Positions 23,272 to 33,721 of a stretch of 64,000 nucleotides of DNA are shown in pieces. The DNA comes from Cryptomeria japonica (lineage: Eukaryota; Streptophyta; Pinopsida; Cupressales; Cupressaceae): NCBI RefSeq assembly GCF_030272615.1, contig NC_081412.1:143178247-143242246 (forward strand), read 5' to 3'. A model generated the notes under the pieces. That model did not search any database and had not been told where the DNA came from. It worked only from the letters and a program-made list of their open reading frames with translations. A program made the position numbers and the translations under genes. Each line of letters starts with the position of its first letter. Positions within the stretch are counted from its first letter, which is position 1.

Positions 23272-23568
23272 GGAAAGGGGTTGAGCTTAATTAAATGTTG
23301 AATTTGATTAAAATGGCTAGGAGGGGATATTTAATTAACTATTGAATTTAATTAAAATGGCTAGAAGAGGATATTTAATTAACTATTGAATTTAATTAAA
23401 ATGGCATAGATAGAAGAAATGGGAAATTAATTAAATACTTAATTTGATTAATGGTTGATTAGAAGAAAAGGGATATTGATTAAACCTTAGTTTAGTCAAT
23501 AGGCGGATTAGGGTAATTAAAAAAATATAAATTCATTTAATTAGTTGTGCAAGTTTTAGGTGTCTACA

Positions 23569-23700
23569 AAAACAAAGAATTCTATAGAGACCAGGTTATG
23601 TACCTGAAACAAAGAACACTACAGAGACCAGGTTCCATACGAAACAAAGAACACTATGGAGATCAAGTTCTGTAGGAAACAAAGAAAGACAAAAACCATA
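23569..23700 (+). repeat. 36-bp minisatellite, right part
   Basis: Three to four units (CCAGGTTCCATACGAAACAA, AAGAACACTACAGAGA) continue the array broken at 11896. Beyond 23700 the repeat fades into purine-rich sequence. Confidence 0.88.
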
Positions 23701-23899
23701 AAATAATAGGGAAACAAACACAACCAAGGAAAAACAAAAGGGGGCCCCTAGCTCAAGAAGTGAAAAGTTGAGGTGTGTTATGTAGGGCATAACAAGTTGA
23801 TGCTAGCTCTTTTGATATATTTATCTCTATTTCTCTTTATAATTACAAGATCATTACCAAATCATTATTGATCAGATAAAATAACATTTTGAAATATTT
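23701..23899. other. AT-rich spacer
   Basis: Between the minisatellite and the LINE remnant. Nothing recognisable. Confidence 0.4.
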
Positions 23900-26580
23900 A
23901 ATATCATATAAGTGGGGTCTTTTGTGAAGGGGAATCAAATTATTGCTTTAGAAGTCATTAATTTTATAGGATGTTTTAAGGAAAATCTATGCTTATCAAG
24001 ATTAAAATGTCAAATGCTTGTGATAGGGATATATAGTGCTTCCTCCATAACATCTTATGTTCTTTTGGTTTTTTATTTAGTGTGGATTGAGCGGGTCATG
24101 ATTTTTGTGGTTCTTTCTTCTTTCTCTATCATTAATGGAATCGTATCTTCTCCTTTTTGGCTTCTAGAGGGTTGCAATAATCTAATTCCCTCTCCCCTTA
24201 TCTTTTTATTCTTTTGGCTAAGGGTTTAGGAAGGTTTCTTGATCATTAAAAATTCAATGGAAGTATTAAAGATTAGAAATTGGCTAAGGATATTGATTTG
24301 CATTCTCATCTTTAATTTATGGATGATAATGCATTAATGATTTTTTCTAAAATCTAGGAGTCTATTAATTTTAGGAGTAGTTTGGATATGTTTTGGTGTC
24401 TTTTGGTTAGAAAATTAATTAGGATAACTCAAATATTTATCTTCAAAACCCCTTTTGTCCTTTAATAGACAATTGTTTTTCTCTTGTAGTTTAAAATACC
24501 TATCTTCATTTCGATTATCTTGGTATTAATTTATTAGTTGGTCTCCCTAACCAACTTTAGTGGAAGAGGATTCTTGATAGGTTTAGAATGTGTATTTCTC
24601 ACTGAAACTTCTAAGGGTTGTATTTTCTAGGGTGTCTTGCCCTCATAAAGTTAGCATTATAGGATATTCAATTTTATATATTTATGGTGTTTTAATTTTA
24701 TAGTAAATTTCAATGGGTAGGGATTCTATCATTTTAAAAAGAGATCTTTATTAGTTGTGATTAGGTTTGTATGCCTAAATAGAATGGTAGCTCCTTAACC
24801 TTAGGCTTTTTGAGTTTAATAGTAAATCCTACTTTGTTAAAATTTATTAGAGATGATTCTCTTAAACAAGATCCATTATTAGCCAAAATTGTAAGTTATA
24901 AATATCTACCACATGTTGTTAGTGAGGTTTCAAGAATGGGTTTGACTAGGAAAGATCACAATTTGGGACATTATAAAAAATGGAGTGTCACTTGTTAAGT
25001 AGGGACCTTTTGAATTTTAACTTCTACTAGAATCCTTTGTTTTGGATGAATTCATGATATTTTCATCCCCCAATTCTCACCTCCTTTCCCATCTACTCCT
25101 TTTGAGTAATTTTTTGGATGTTTATTAGTCCAAATTTTTATAATTTAAAGATTCCTTCTTAGTGTAGGAATCTTGCATTTATCATTAAAAGGATATGATT
25201 CACTATCCTCTAAGGGGGATATAGATGATCAATTGACACTATCTTATAGTCTAGTACTTCAACCTTATTGTTTTCTAAATGAAGTAGATGCTCTTTCTTT
25301 GGATTATGATACTCTAAGGGGTTTATTCAAATTCTCCTAGGTAATGGATCTGAAAACTTGAAAAAGTTAGCCATAGCCTAGATTTACCTTACGGGTAAAA
25401 GATTTGGAATGATTATTTTTGTACTAAAAGTATTTTTTATTTATTTCCCTCGTCAAAATAAATTTCTTACTTAGAACAATATAAAAAGAGAGTATTTAAA
25501 GTTCCTTTCATATGTATTCTTTGTGGGATTAATGAGAAGTGTGTATTTCATCTTTTTAGTCCACCCTTTTTAGGTTTTATGGAGGCTATGATGGCACATC
25601 TAGAACTAGCCTCTATTTTGTGTTACTTCTCTATTAATTTTTAGGTTCATTTGGAACATCCTCCTACTTAGACCTCTTTTCTCTTATTGATCCTATCTTT
25701 ATTCTTTAGCAATTTGGTTGGAAAGAAATCATAGAATCTTCCAAGGTTATTAGAGTCTTACTTCATATGTTTGGTAGAAGATTTTGGATGAAATTAAAAA
25801 CAATTGGTGGCCAACTGTTATGTGGATGAATTCTTAGCTCTTTTTAATATTTAGATTTTGAGGTAGGTAGATCTGTGTCATTTGGTTTTCTCTACTCATT
25901 TTGACCTAAAAAACAACTTTTCTAATAAGGTTAATAAAGAAATAAAATCGTCTCATTTTTCATTACATTTATTAAAAATTAATATTGATGGTTCGCAATA
26001 ATCCAAGTGCAACAAGGATTGGGGAAGTTGGGTAGGATAGTGCTAGTTTAGTGCACTTTTTTTTCTCTTCTACCATAGAGTTTGACACTAATAACCAAAT
26101 GGAGGTGTGGACATCTCTATGCATTTTGAGAAAGCCTAAAAGTTGAGTTGGAAGAAGAAAAATCATATGATGGATTCTATGATTCTATTAGGAGTTTATA
26201 ATGTTTTGTGGATTAGTTTCTTACTCTTTCATGAAACTTTGGTTCCATCTCTTTTATCAAATTCCTAGAGAATGGAATGTTATTGCAAATTATTTAAACA
26301 AACAATCTTATGATGTTAATTGCAAATGGAATGTCAGAGACCAAGAGTCCTTGTCCTTTGCTCAAACTTCACAATTTCTTTAACTCCTCAATAATGGTTT
26401 GGTTTGATCATTTTTACTAAAGGATTTTGTATTCTATTTGTTTCTAAAAGTGGTGGATTTATAGAAAATCTCTTTGAATTTTTATCCTATTAATTTTAGT
26501 GACAATTGTTGTTATTCAAAAACCTTTTTATACTTTTTAAAATTTTGAATACTTTTTTAACCCCTTCTACTAAAAAAGAT
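23900..26580 (+). pseudogene. Degenerate LINE (non-LTR retrotransposon): RT, connector, RNase H
   Basis: Many stops and frame changes, but the order of LINE landmarks is clear. About 23912-24230 matches the RT fingers and palm: FVKGNQIIALEVINFIG recalls the usual FIKGRQI..A..V.. block, and SIINGIVSSPFWLLEG..NLIPSPL recalls NG..S.PF...RGLRQGCPLSPLLF. About 24305-24340 gives FMDDNALMIF, the FADD catalytic box. About 24530-24620 gives the LG...WKRILDRF..cISHWK block. About 25500-25570 gives a zinc-binding-like VPFICILCGINEKCVFHLF. About 25975-26380 gives an RNase H remnant (KINIDGSQ..CNKDWGSWVG, later REWNVIANYLNK). The 5' part with endonuclease is missing. The 3' end is approximate; no clear poly(A) was found. 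It is probably an old, 5'-truncated L1-type copy. Confidence 0.75.
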
Positions 26581-26806
26581 ACGAATTAAGTATGATATGT
26601 GATTATATTTTTTTTATATTTTAATTCTAATAAAGAAATATAGTATGATTTTAAATTTCCTAGAACTAAAGTGTTTAATCTTTTAAAATAATTAAATCAA
26701 AAAAACTATTTTTCTTTTTTTCTTTTAGCAAGCACATCATAATTATAAAAGTCAAGATGAGTCAATAGACTATTGGTCTAATGGTGAAGGTGAATAGTTT
26801 AGAATG
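26581..26806. other. AT-rich spacer
   Basis: Between the LINE remnant and the solo LTR. No feature is recognised. Confidence 0.4.
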
Positions 26807-28409
26807 TGTATGCCGGAAATGTGGTATCAACCTGTAAGAGGAGAAAACATCTCAAACATACACATGAAACATTATGTTAGAGGTTAGAAATCAAAATTCA
26901 AAACCAAGAAGTTAGCTTGAAAAACTAAACTCTAACCATGTCCCATGTTCCTCTATCTCTAAATATCCTTAAGATTTAAGGTGGTCCTCTTTTGGAAGAG
27001 CACTTGATCTCTTGGATGACAACCTAGAGAACAAGATTTGTGAGAATGATTCTAGAATCAAAATGGATGCAACTAAGATCCTAGTGAAATGCTAAGATGA
27101 GATGATGAAGATGAAATGTGAAACTAGATGATTAATATGCTAGATGAGTTCCAAATTGAAATTTAAGATAATACTAGATGAGTTAATTAAGCTATGTGAG
27201 TATGCAATGCTAGGAAAGATGTGGAATTAAGCTAAAAGATGAGCTAATAATGAATCTAAATGCTATGAGATGAATGCTTGATGCTAATGCTTGGATGCTT
27301 GAAGATGGCAAAATGAGCTCCTTAACCTGCAAATTGACTATAATTCAGATGCACAAGATTATTAGATGATTTGAAGAAGGAATGGGCTCTATTTATAGGC
27401 AAAATAGAGAAATGGATGGTTAAGATTGAGTAATCTCAACAAGGCTAGGATTGAAAGTTATCAATCCATGGGAGAGATTCAATCCAATCCCAAGTTGACA
27501 AATGTCACCTTGAGAGGGCTTGAGAGGATGCTAAGAAAGAAATTAGGGATAACCTCAAGGAGTCACATCATTGGATAATGTCATTAACTAGGGAGGCATG
27601 CTATTACCCAAGAGGTAAACTCTTGTTGGATAATGTCATTAACCAGGGAGGCATGCTATTACCCAAGAGGTAAACTCTTGTGCAACATGGGAAAATGGTT
27701 AAAGGGACAACCATCAAGGGTAAGGGGTGTGGGCTTGTCAGAGGCATTAAATGCCTTTTGAAGACTTTGGAGACCAACTTGCCCAAAGAGGAAAACCACT
27801 AGTAGTTTATGTAAGAGCCTCACATGTTTGGAAGACTTGACAAGTTATCTTGTTGAAATAGATAAAGTCTTAAATGCATTTTGAAGACTTTCTTCCAAAT
27901 TTGAAGAAGTGACTCCCCCAAATTTAGGGAAATGACATGATTAGGAGATTAGACATGATTAGGATGGGATTAGGAGGTTTCTAGAAGGATGATTATGGAG
28001 GCAAGTGGGAGATGTAGGAAAATGCAAGTGGGTGAGGGAAAATAGGATTTTTAGTTAGATTAAAATGATTTAATTTAGCCAAAAGGGATGCAACTTGCAC
28101 TTGTAGGATTTTGCAAGTGGGAGGTTTACAAACAAATTTTGATTTCTTTAAATGCAAAAGAGGATTTTAATTAAATGTAGATTTAATTAAAATGGGAAAG
28201 GGGATAAATGGAGATTTTTAATTAAATGTGAATTTAATTAAATGGCTTAGATAGAAGAAGGGGATTTAGTCAAATCTATAATTTGATTAAAAGGTCAATT
28301 AGAAAAATAGGGATATTAATTAAATCTTAATTTAATTAATTGGAAGAATTAGGAATAACTAAATGAATAAAATTCACTTAATTCATTGTGCAACTTTTAG
28401 GTATCTACA
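26807..28409 (-). repeat. Solo LTR of the LARD-like family
   Basis: 1603 bp, starting TGTATGCC and ending GTATCTACA. It matches the LARD LTRs (shared blocks at the GGCATACA end, the TATA region at 27389-27397 on the minus strand, and the AT-rich U3) but lacks some U3 repeats. Flanking 5-mers GAATG (26802-26806) and AAATG (28410-28414) differ by one transition, consistent with a target duplication. No internal region remains. A direct duplication of about 60 bp around GGATAATGTCATTAAC lies at 27572-27686. Confidence 0.85.
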
Positions 28410-28414
28410 AAATG

Positions 28415-28931
28415 AAAATACAAGAAATAAATCTTGTTGAATTGCTATAAAATTCATTAATTAAAAAAAGAAAGAAAGAAATAAAAAAGTATAATTTTAT
28501 ATGCATAATTTTTTTTAATTAAAATGTTTCAAAACGTTTTTAAAATTAAAAAAAAAAAACAATTGTAAAGATTAGTAATAAATTGGGCATACCAATGTTA
28601 ATCCAAAAATAATTAATTTGGATTTAAAAATGTTCTTTGAAAGAGATTGAAGAACTTAAAGACACTAAACTCAACATCTAACAATTCAGAAATGTACTAA
28701 TTAATGATGACTCAACCTTTCACTTTAGCCATTAACCCTTCACACTCCCAAGCGTTTGAAAGCAATTTGGTTGGAAACAGCCAAGCTACTGTTTGATTCC
28801 TTGGATGCTTCGCACGGAACTGCAAACAATGAATTACTAATGAAAGCAAGTCAAAGCCTTTAGTTGCAAAGAGCCCATCAATCAAACTTGGTGCATGAAT
28901 CAGAACACTCTAAAGAATCAGATAACATTAA
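28415..28931. other. Intergenic DNA upstream of NRT2
   Basis: AT-rich with A runs near 28540-28560. No gene or element end is recognised. Confidence 0.45.
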
Positions 28932-29174
28932 TTGATGGCTGGGCTTAGAACTGACAAAATTGTCTTAATGGTGAATAAGTTCATCGTTGGTAACGAGCGT
29001 CTCTTGGGTTTTAACATACCAAACAAGAGCAGATGGACGGTGGAAATTAAAAGTGTCCATCAATCCTTCAAGCCTCGTTTTACCAAATTAATTGATGGCC
29101 TCCGAGAGGAGCACCATAAAAGAGTTTCCAATGGCCAAGAACTTGCAAGTTATGTTCAAGGTGGAGTTCAGTAA
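28932..29174 (+). CDS. Hypothetical 80-codon open frame upstream of NRT2
   Basis: I do not recognise this protein. It starts MMAGLRTDKIVLMVNKF and ends ELASYVQGGVQ. Composition is ordinary (few runs, mixed charge, no membrane segment), unlike the low-complexity frames elsewhere, and it lies in single-copy-looking DNA on the NRT2 strand about 0.66 kb before the NRT2 start. It could be a small gene, an exon of a decayed gene, or chance. There is no splice or promoter evidence. Confidence 0.2.
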   Translation: MMAGLRTDKIVLMVNKFIVGNERLLGFNIPNKSRWTVEIKSVHQSFKPRFTKLIDGLREEHHKRVSNGQELASYVQGGVQ

Positions 29175-29184
29175 GATTGAGTTT

Positions 29185-29725
29185 CTATTGTGGAGATTCA
29201 AGTTCAGTTTTCAAAAGAATATCTAATATGAAACTCTAAGTCGTGATTCTTGGTCTTGTGAATTTCTAAGTTTCAACTCTTCATCTTGCGAATTTTTCAG
29301 TTGTGAACATCAAGTATGAAATTCTAAGTTGCGACTCTTGATCTTGTGAATTTCTATGTTGTGAACATCATGTATGAAATTCTAAGTTGTGACTTTTGAT
29401 CTTGTAAATTTTCTGAACTGTGAATCTACTATAGAATTCCAAGTCGTGATTCTTGATCTTGTGAATTTCTAAGTTGTGAGTCTTAATCTTGTGAATTTCT
29501 ATATTGTGAACATCAAGTTTAAAATTATAAGTTGTGGGTCTTGATCTTGTGAATTTCTATAATCTGAACATCAAGTATGAAATTCTACCATGTGATTCTT
29601 GATCTTGTGAAATTCTAAGTTGTGACTCTTGATCTCATGAATTTCTATATTACGATCATCAAGTATGCAACTTCCAATTGTAACTCTTGATCTTGTGAAT
29701 TTCTAAGCTGTGATTTTTGATCTAT
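29185..29725 (+). repeat. 30-bp minisatellite in the NRT2 upstream region
   Basis: About 17 imperfect 30-bp units. Two variants alternate: AATTTCTAAGTTGTGACTCT with TGATCTTGTG, and AATTTCTATGTTGTGAACAT with CAAGTATGAA, giving a partial 60-bp higher-order period. The array ends about 100 bp before the NRT2 start codon, so it lies in the proximal promoter or 5' untranslated region. Confidence 0.85.
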
Positions 29726-29832
29726 CATAAATGATTTCTAATGTGATTGATTGAAAATAAGTATTGATCTCGTTGTTGTACTCCCAGGAACTTGTACTGA
29801 AACTCACTACAAAAGAACAAAATTTGCAAGCT

Positions 29833-32800
29833 ATGGCGGCTGACTTGGAGACTAATGGAACCTTAGGGATCAATGGCATGGGTACTTCTGAGACAAAATT
29901 TTCCCTTCCTGTGGATTCAGAACACAAGGCAAAGAAACTGAAGCTGAATTCATTCCAGAAGCCCCATATGAGAGCATTTCACCTCTCATGGCTATCCTTT
30001 TTCACTTGCTTTCTTTCAACATTTGCAGCTGCGCCATTGATTCCTGTGATACGAGACAACCTAAACCTGACCAAGGAAGATATTGGCAATGCAGCGATTG
30101 CCTCTGTGTCAGGCTCGATATTCTCAAGGCTGTGCATGGGTGCCGTCTGTGATATTTTTGGCCCTCGTTATGGCTGCGCCTTTCTTATCATGCTCTCAGC
30201 ACCTGCTGTTTTCTCTATGGCGTTTGTTAATTCGGCTCTGGGATTCATTCTTGTGAGATTTTTTATTGGGTTCTCGCTTGCCACATTTGTTTCTTGCCAG
30301 TTCTGGATGAGCTCCATGTTTAATAGCAAGATTGTGGGTCTGGCCAATGGGGCTGCTGCTGGGTGGGGCAATCTTGGTGGTGGTGCCACTCAGCTTATTA
30401 TGCCTTTGATTTTTGATATCATACATGAATATATTGGCTTCACTCCTTTCACTGCCTGGCGAATTGCTTTCTTTGTGCCCGGATGTGTGCATGTTTTGAT
30501 GGGTCTTCTGGTTCTTTCCCTTGGCCAGGACCTTCCTGATGGTAACTATGCCCTTCTCAGTGACTCTGGAGCAAAAGCAAAGGATGAGTTTTCCAAGGTT
30601 AAGTTTTTCTTCTTCTTTGGTGTTCTAAAATAACAACAATCTTTAGCTGAACTACTTAGATTCTATGTTTATGATCAACTTCACAAGTTGATATTTTATT
30701 AGCTTTTTGTTTTTTTATTTTATTTAATATGTAAAATTATTTCGTCTATGATTCATTATATGATTCATTATCAGAGTGCGTTTGGTTTGTGCAATAATAA
30801 ATTTTTTTATTCAGTTGAATTCTGATTCAAAAGAGTTTTCCAAAAGTAAATTTATTAATTTTGTTTGTCATAGACAGTAAGAGGTAGTTTTGAGTGTTTG
30901 AAGTTATGATATTAGTAACAGTTTCAATTATCTAGTTTTTGATTCAAATTTTTTGATCTGTATTTTCATGAGTAGTGGTTCTCACACACTCATTTCTCAT
31001 GAGAATGAATGATCCACTTGGCACTCATTGCATGTAGGGTATATTCTCAAGAGCAAAATATTCCTGAATTTGTAGTTTTTTAGTCAAATTCATTGACCCA
31101 CATTATTATGAGTAACTTGGTTTGTGCAAACCTATCTCTCATGAGAAGGAATGATGCACTTACCACTCAGTGCATTTAAGTGATGCTCACAAGAGTGAAA
31201 CACCTCATATATTTGTAATTTTGAGTCAAACTCATTGTCACATATCTTCATGATTAGTGGTTCACACAGACTCATCTCTTATGAGAACGTATAATCCACA
31301 TAAGACTCATTGCATTTAGGTGATGCTCACAAAGATGAAACACTGATAAATTTGTAGTTTATGAGTCAAACTCATCTACCCATAATTTCATGAGTAATAG
31401 TTTGCACAAACCCATCTCTCACGAAAACAAATGATCCACTTAACACTAGTTGCATTTTAGGTGATGTTCACAAGAGTAAAACATTCATTGTAATTTGTAG
31501 TCTCTGAGTAAACCCATTGACCCATATTTTATGACTCACAGTCGACACACACCCATCTGAGTAAACCCATTGACCCATATTTTATGACTCACAATCGACA
31601 CACACCCATCTCTCATGATAACAAATGATCTACATCTAGATAATCCTCCCAAATGTGAAATACTCCTATTATTATAGTTTGTCTCTTACAGATACGCTAC
31701 TTTTATTATTAAGATCTACAGAATTTTATTTTCCTCTACACAAATTAATTAACAGTGCTGCTTCTGAAATCCAGGTAGTATGGTACGCTGTAACTAATTA
31801 CAGGACATGGATGTTTGCCATCACATATGGGTATTGCTTCGGAGTGGAGTTAACCATAGACAACATAATTGCAGAATATTTCTATGACAAGTTCGATCTC
31901 AAGCTCCACACAGCTGGTATAATAGCTTCAACATTTGGCCTGGCCAACATAGTATCTCGTCCTTTAGGAGGAATTATATCCGATGTGACTGCTCACAAGT
32001 TTGGAATGAGAGGGCGGTTGTGGGTACTGTGGATCCTCCAAACAGCTGGAGGTCTTCTCTGTATTTGGTTGGGCAGAGCAGGAAATCTAAGCCTTTCAAT
32101 TGCTGTCATGATTCTCTTCTCCATTTTTGTTCAAGCAGCGTGCGGGGCAACATTTGGCATTATACCATTTATCTCTCGCAGGTAAAGACTTTCTCTCTTG
32201 AAAAGACTTACAGAATAGGTACGTTGCGTTCAATGTGTCAATTTTTTATATGGTAATTTGCGTTCTACTTTAATGTTTTCTAAGGTTTAATAGTGTGATT
32301 TTAGATGTATCATTTATACAAATTATGATATATTCAAAATGTAACATTCAAGTCAAAATCACAAGATGCTTATATCTATTAGTGCGATCCCAGATAAACT
32401 GTTTGAAACTTGAAATATGCTATTAAAGTCAAAATAAAATGCCCACTTTTTTTCTTGGCTTATTACATTAAACATTATGTTCAAATTTATCATCCTTTAT
32501 GATTATTTGTGGAATTTTCAATAAGAATAAGAATATGGGCTTGTGCAGATCGTTGGGAATAATCTCTGGGATGACAGGAGCCGGGGGCAATGTTGGAGCA
32601 ATGTTAACTCAGCTGTTGTTTTTCACAAGCTCAAAATATACAAAAGAAATGGGCATTACCTTGATGGGAGTTATGATAGTGTGTTGTACTGTGCCTATTT
32701 GTATGGTGTATTTTCCTCAGTGGGGAGGGATGTTTGGTGGACCTGCGTATGATAGTAGTGAGGAAAAATACTATGCCTCTGAATGGTCTGAGAAGGAGAA

Positions 32801-32903
32801 GGAGATGGGACTTCACATTGCCTCCCTGAAATTTGCAGAGAATAGTCGTAGTGAACGTGGGAAAAGGATGGCAGAGTCCCAAGCAACTACCAAACCTGCT
32901 TGA
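29833..32903 (+). CDS. NRT2: High-affinity nitrate transporter, NRT2 family (3 exons)
   Basis: Proton-coupled nitrate uptake across the plasma membrane; NRT2 proteins are MFS carriers with about 12 membrane segments and usually need the partner NAR2/NRT3. Exons: 29833-30597, 31775-32181, 32549-32903. Introns begin GTTAAG and GTAAAG and end CCAG and GCAG, in phases 0 and 2. The joined frame is 508 codons, close to the usual 500-530. Family marks: [14 protein letters not shown] (residues 25-38), [19 protein letters not shown] (62-80), the nitrate-carrier motif AGWGNLGGG (176-184), the second motif GAGGNVG (401-407), and the C-terminal [13 protein letters not shown]. Intron 1 falls after DEFSK, where other plant NRT2 genes join [13 protein letters not shown]. 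The start ATG (MAADLETNG) is the first in the conserved N-terminal frame; the open frame runs further upstream but without family similarity. No stop or frameshift was seen, so it is probably functional. Confidence 0.95.
30598..31774 (+). other. NRT2 intron 1
   Basis: 1177 bp, donor AAG|GTTAAG, acceptor ATCCAG|GTAGTA. Keeping it would add stops directly after DEFSK. AT-rich start, then a long tandem repeat. Confidence 0.9.
30955..31640 (+). repeat. About 141-bp tandem repeat in NRT2 intron 1
   Basis: Five units, recognised by the word CATCTCTCATGAGAA at about 30989, 31131, 31271, 31411 and 31605, and by GAGTCAAACTCATTGACCCA and GATGCTCACAAGAGTGAAAC. The first spacings are 140-142 bp. The last unit contains a second, 53-55 bp direct duplication (31505-31557 and 31558-31612) that differs by one base. 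Confidence 0.85.
32182..32548 (+). other. NRT2 intron 2
   Basis: 367 bp, donor CGCAG|GTAAAG, acceptor TTGTGCAG|ATCG. Splicing rebuilds the Arg codon of [11 protein letters not shown]. Confidence 0.9.
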
Positions 32904-33094
32904 AGAAGACCACCTCAATGATGATCAAGGAATTTTTATCAACTTTATGTGGAAATTATTATAGTCTATATTTGATTCCAAGAATTAATTCGTACGTTCA
33001 ATGTAAATGACCAAGAGGAAAAGCATTAGAATCTTCTCTACTTCAATTTAAATTAGAACCTTCTCTACCCTTTGGTATGATTACTTTTGTATGG

Positions 33095-33100
33095 AATAAA
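33095..33100 (+). terminator. Candidate polyadenylation signal of NRT2
   Basis: AATAAA, 192 bases after the TGA stop, followed by TTTAATTGATTTGTGTC, a typical near-upstream element plus T-rich setting. A similar ACAAAATTTAATTGA lies near 33182. Confidence 0.5.
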
Positions 33101-33103
33101 ATT

Positions 33104-33716
33104 TAATTGATTTGTGTCATGCCTAAATTTTAATGTAGACATATGCATACACAATCAATTTTCATTTTAATTTTACATGGAACAAAATTTAATTGACTTG
33201 AATGATCATTCTAATTGTTATATATTTGAATTGTAGCTATCAAATATTAGTTCAATATGATGATTTTATTGGATTAGGCTGCACCATTTCGAGTAAATAT
33301 ACAATTATGCTTATTCCATGATTAGTGGTTCTAACATGAACCCCTTCCTATTGATATAAATGATTTACTTGGCAATTTTACCATATATCACTTTCTCTAT
33401 TGATAATAATAGGTCATTAAGTTACAAAATACAAATATTAGTTTCACTATAATTAGTGTTGACAATGCATTCTATCCTTGTTGAGATTTTTGGCATGTGA
33501 TATTTTTTATTCTCTATGGCAGTGGCCTCTACTAGCTTTATTGACAGGTTCAAAATAGTTCCTTCATCTTTGCTTTCATTGAATAGATGTCACCATTTAT
33601 AATTAAGGGATTGCATTGTAATTACAAACAAACAACATTAATTACTAATATCACAATTCTAACCATTGTCATCTAGAAATGGCACTTAAAATACCATTAT
33701 TCATTTTTTTAATGTT
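33104..33716. other. Intergenic DNA between NRT2 and element A
   Basis: AT-rich, no gene seen. It is the right edge of the single-copy-looking pocket. Confidence 0.5.
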
Positions 33717-33721
33717 GTTCC

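Larger units (their letters stand above)
11902..23568 (-). mobile_element. Large non-coding LTR retrotransposon (LARD-like), with nested insertions
   Basis: Two LTRs (11902-13934 and 20955-23568) flank a 7.0-kb internal region without gag or pol. Both LTRs start TGTATGCC and end GTGTCTACA on the plus strand, but the TATA box and polypurine tract show that the element points to the minus strand. The 5-bp flanks are GAAAT (11897-11901) and AAAAC (23569-23573). Both derive by one transition from GAAAC, the sequence of the interrupted minisatellite, so this is a mutated target duplication. Nested inside are a TIR element, a solo Copia LTR and two SINEs. Confidence 0.85.
20955..23568 (-). repeat. 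LARD-like element 5' LTR with two SINE insertions
   Basis: 2614 bp, matching 11902-13934 throughout. The extra 0.6 kb is explained by SINE copies at 22612-23000 and 23053-23271 plus their target duplications. TATA box on the minus strand at 21519-21527. The right end GTGTCTACA at 23568 is followed by the mutated target duplication AAAAC and the resumed minisatellite. Confidence 0.9.

Noticed and set aside
32020-32256. Second frame overlapping NRT2 exon 2
   Set aside because: Out of frame with the NRT2 coding sequence and runs into intron 2.
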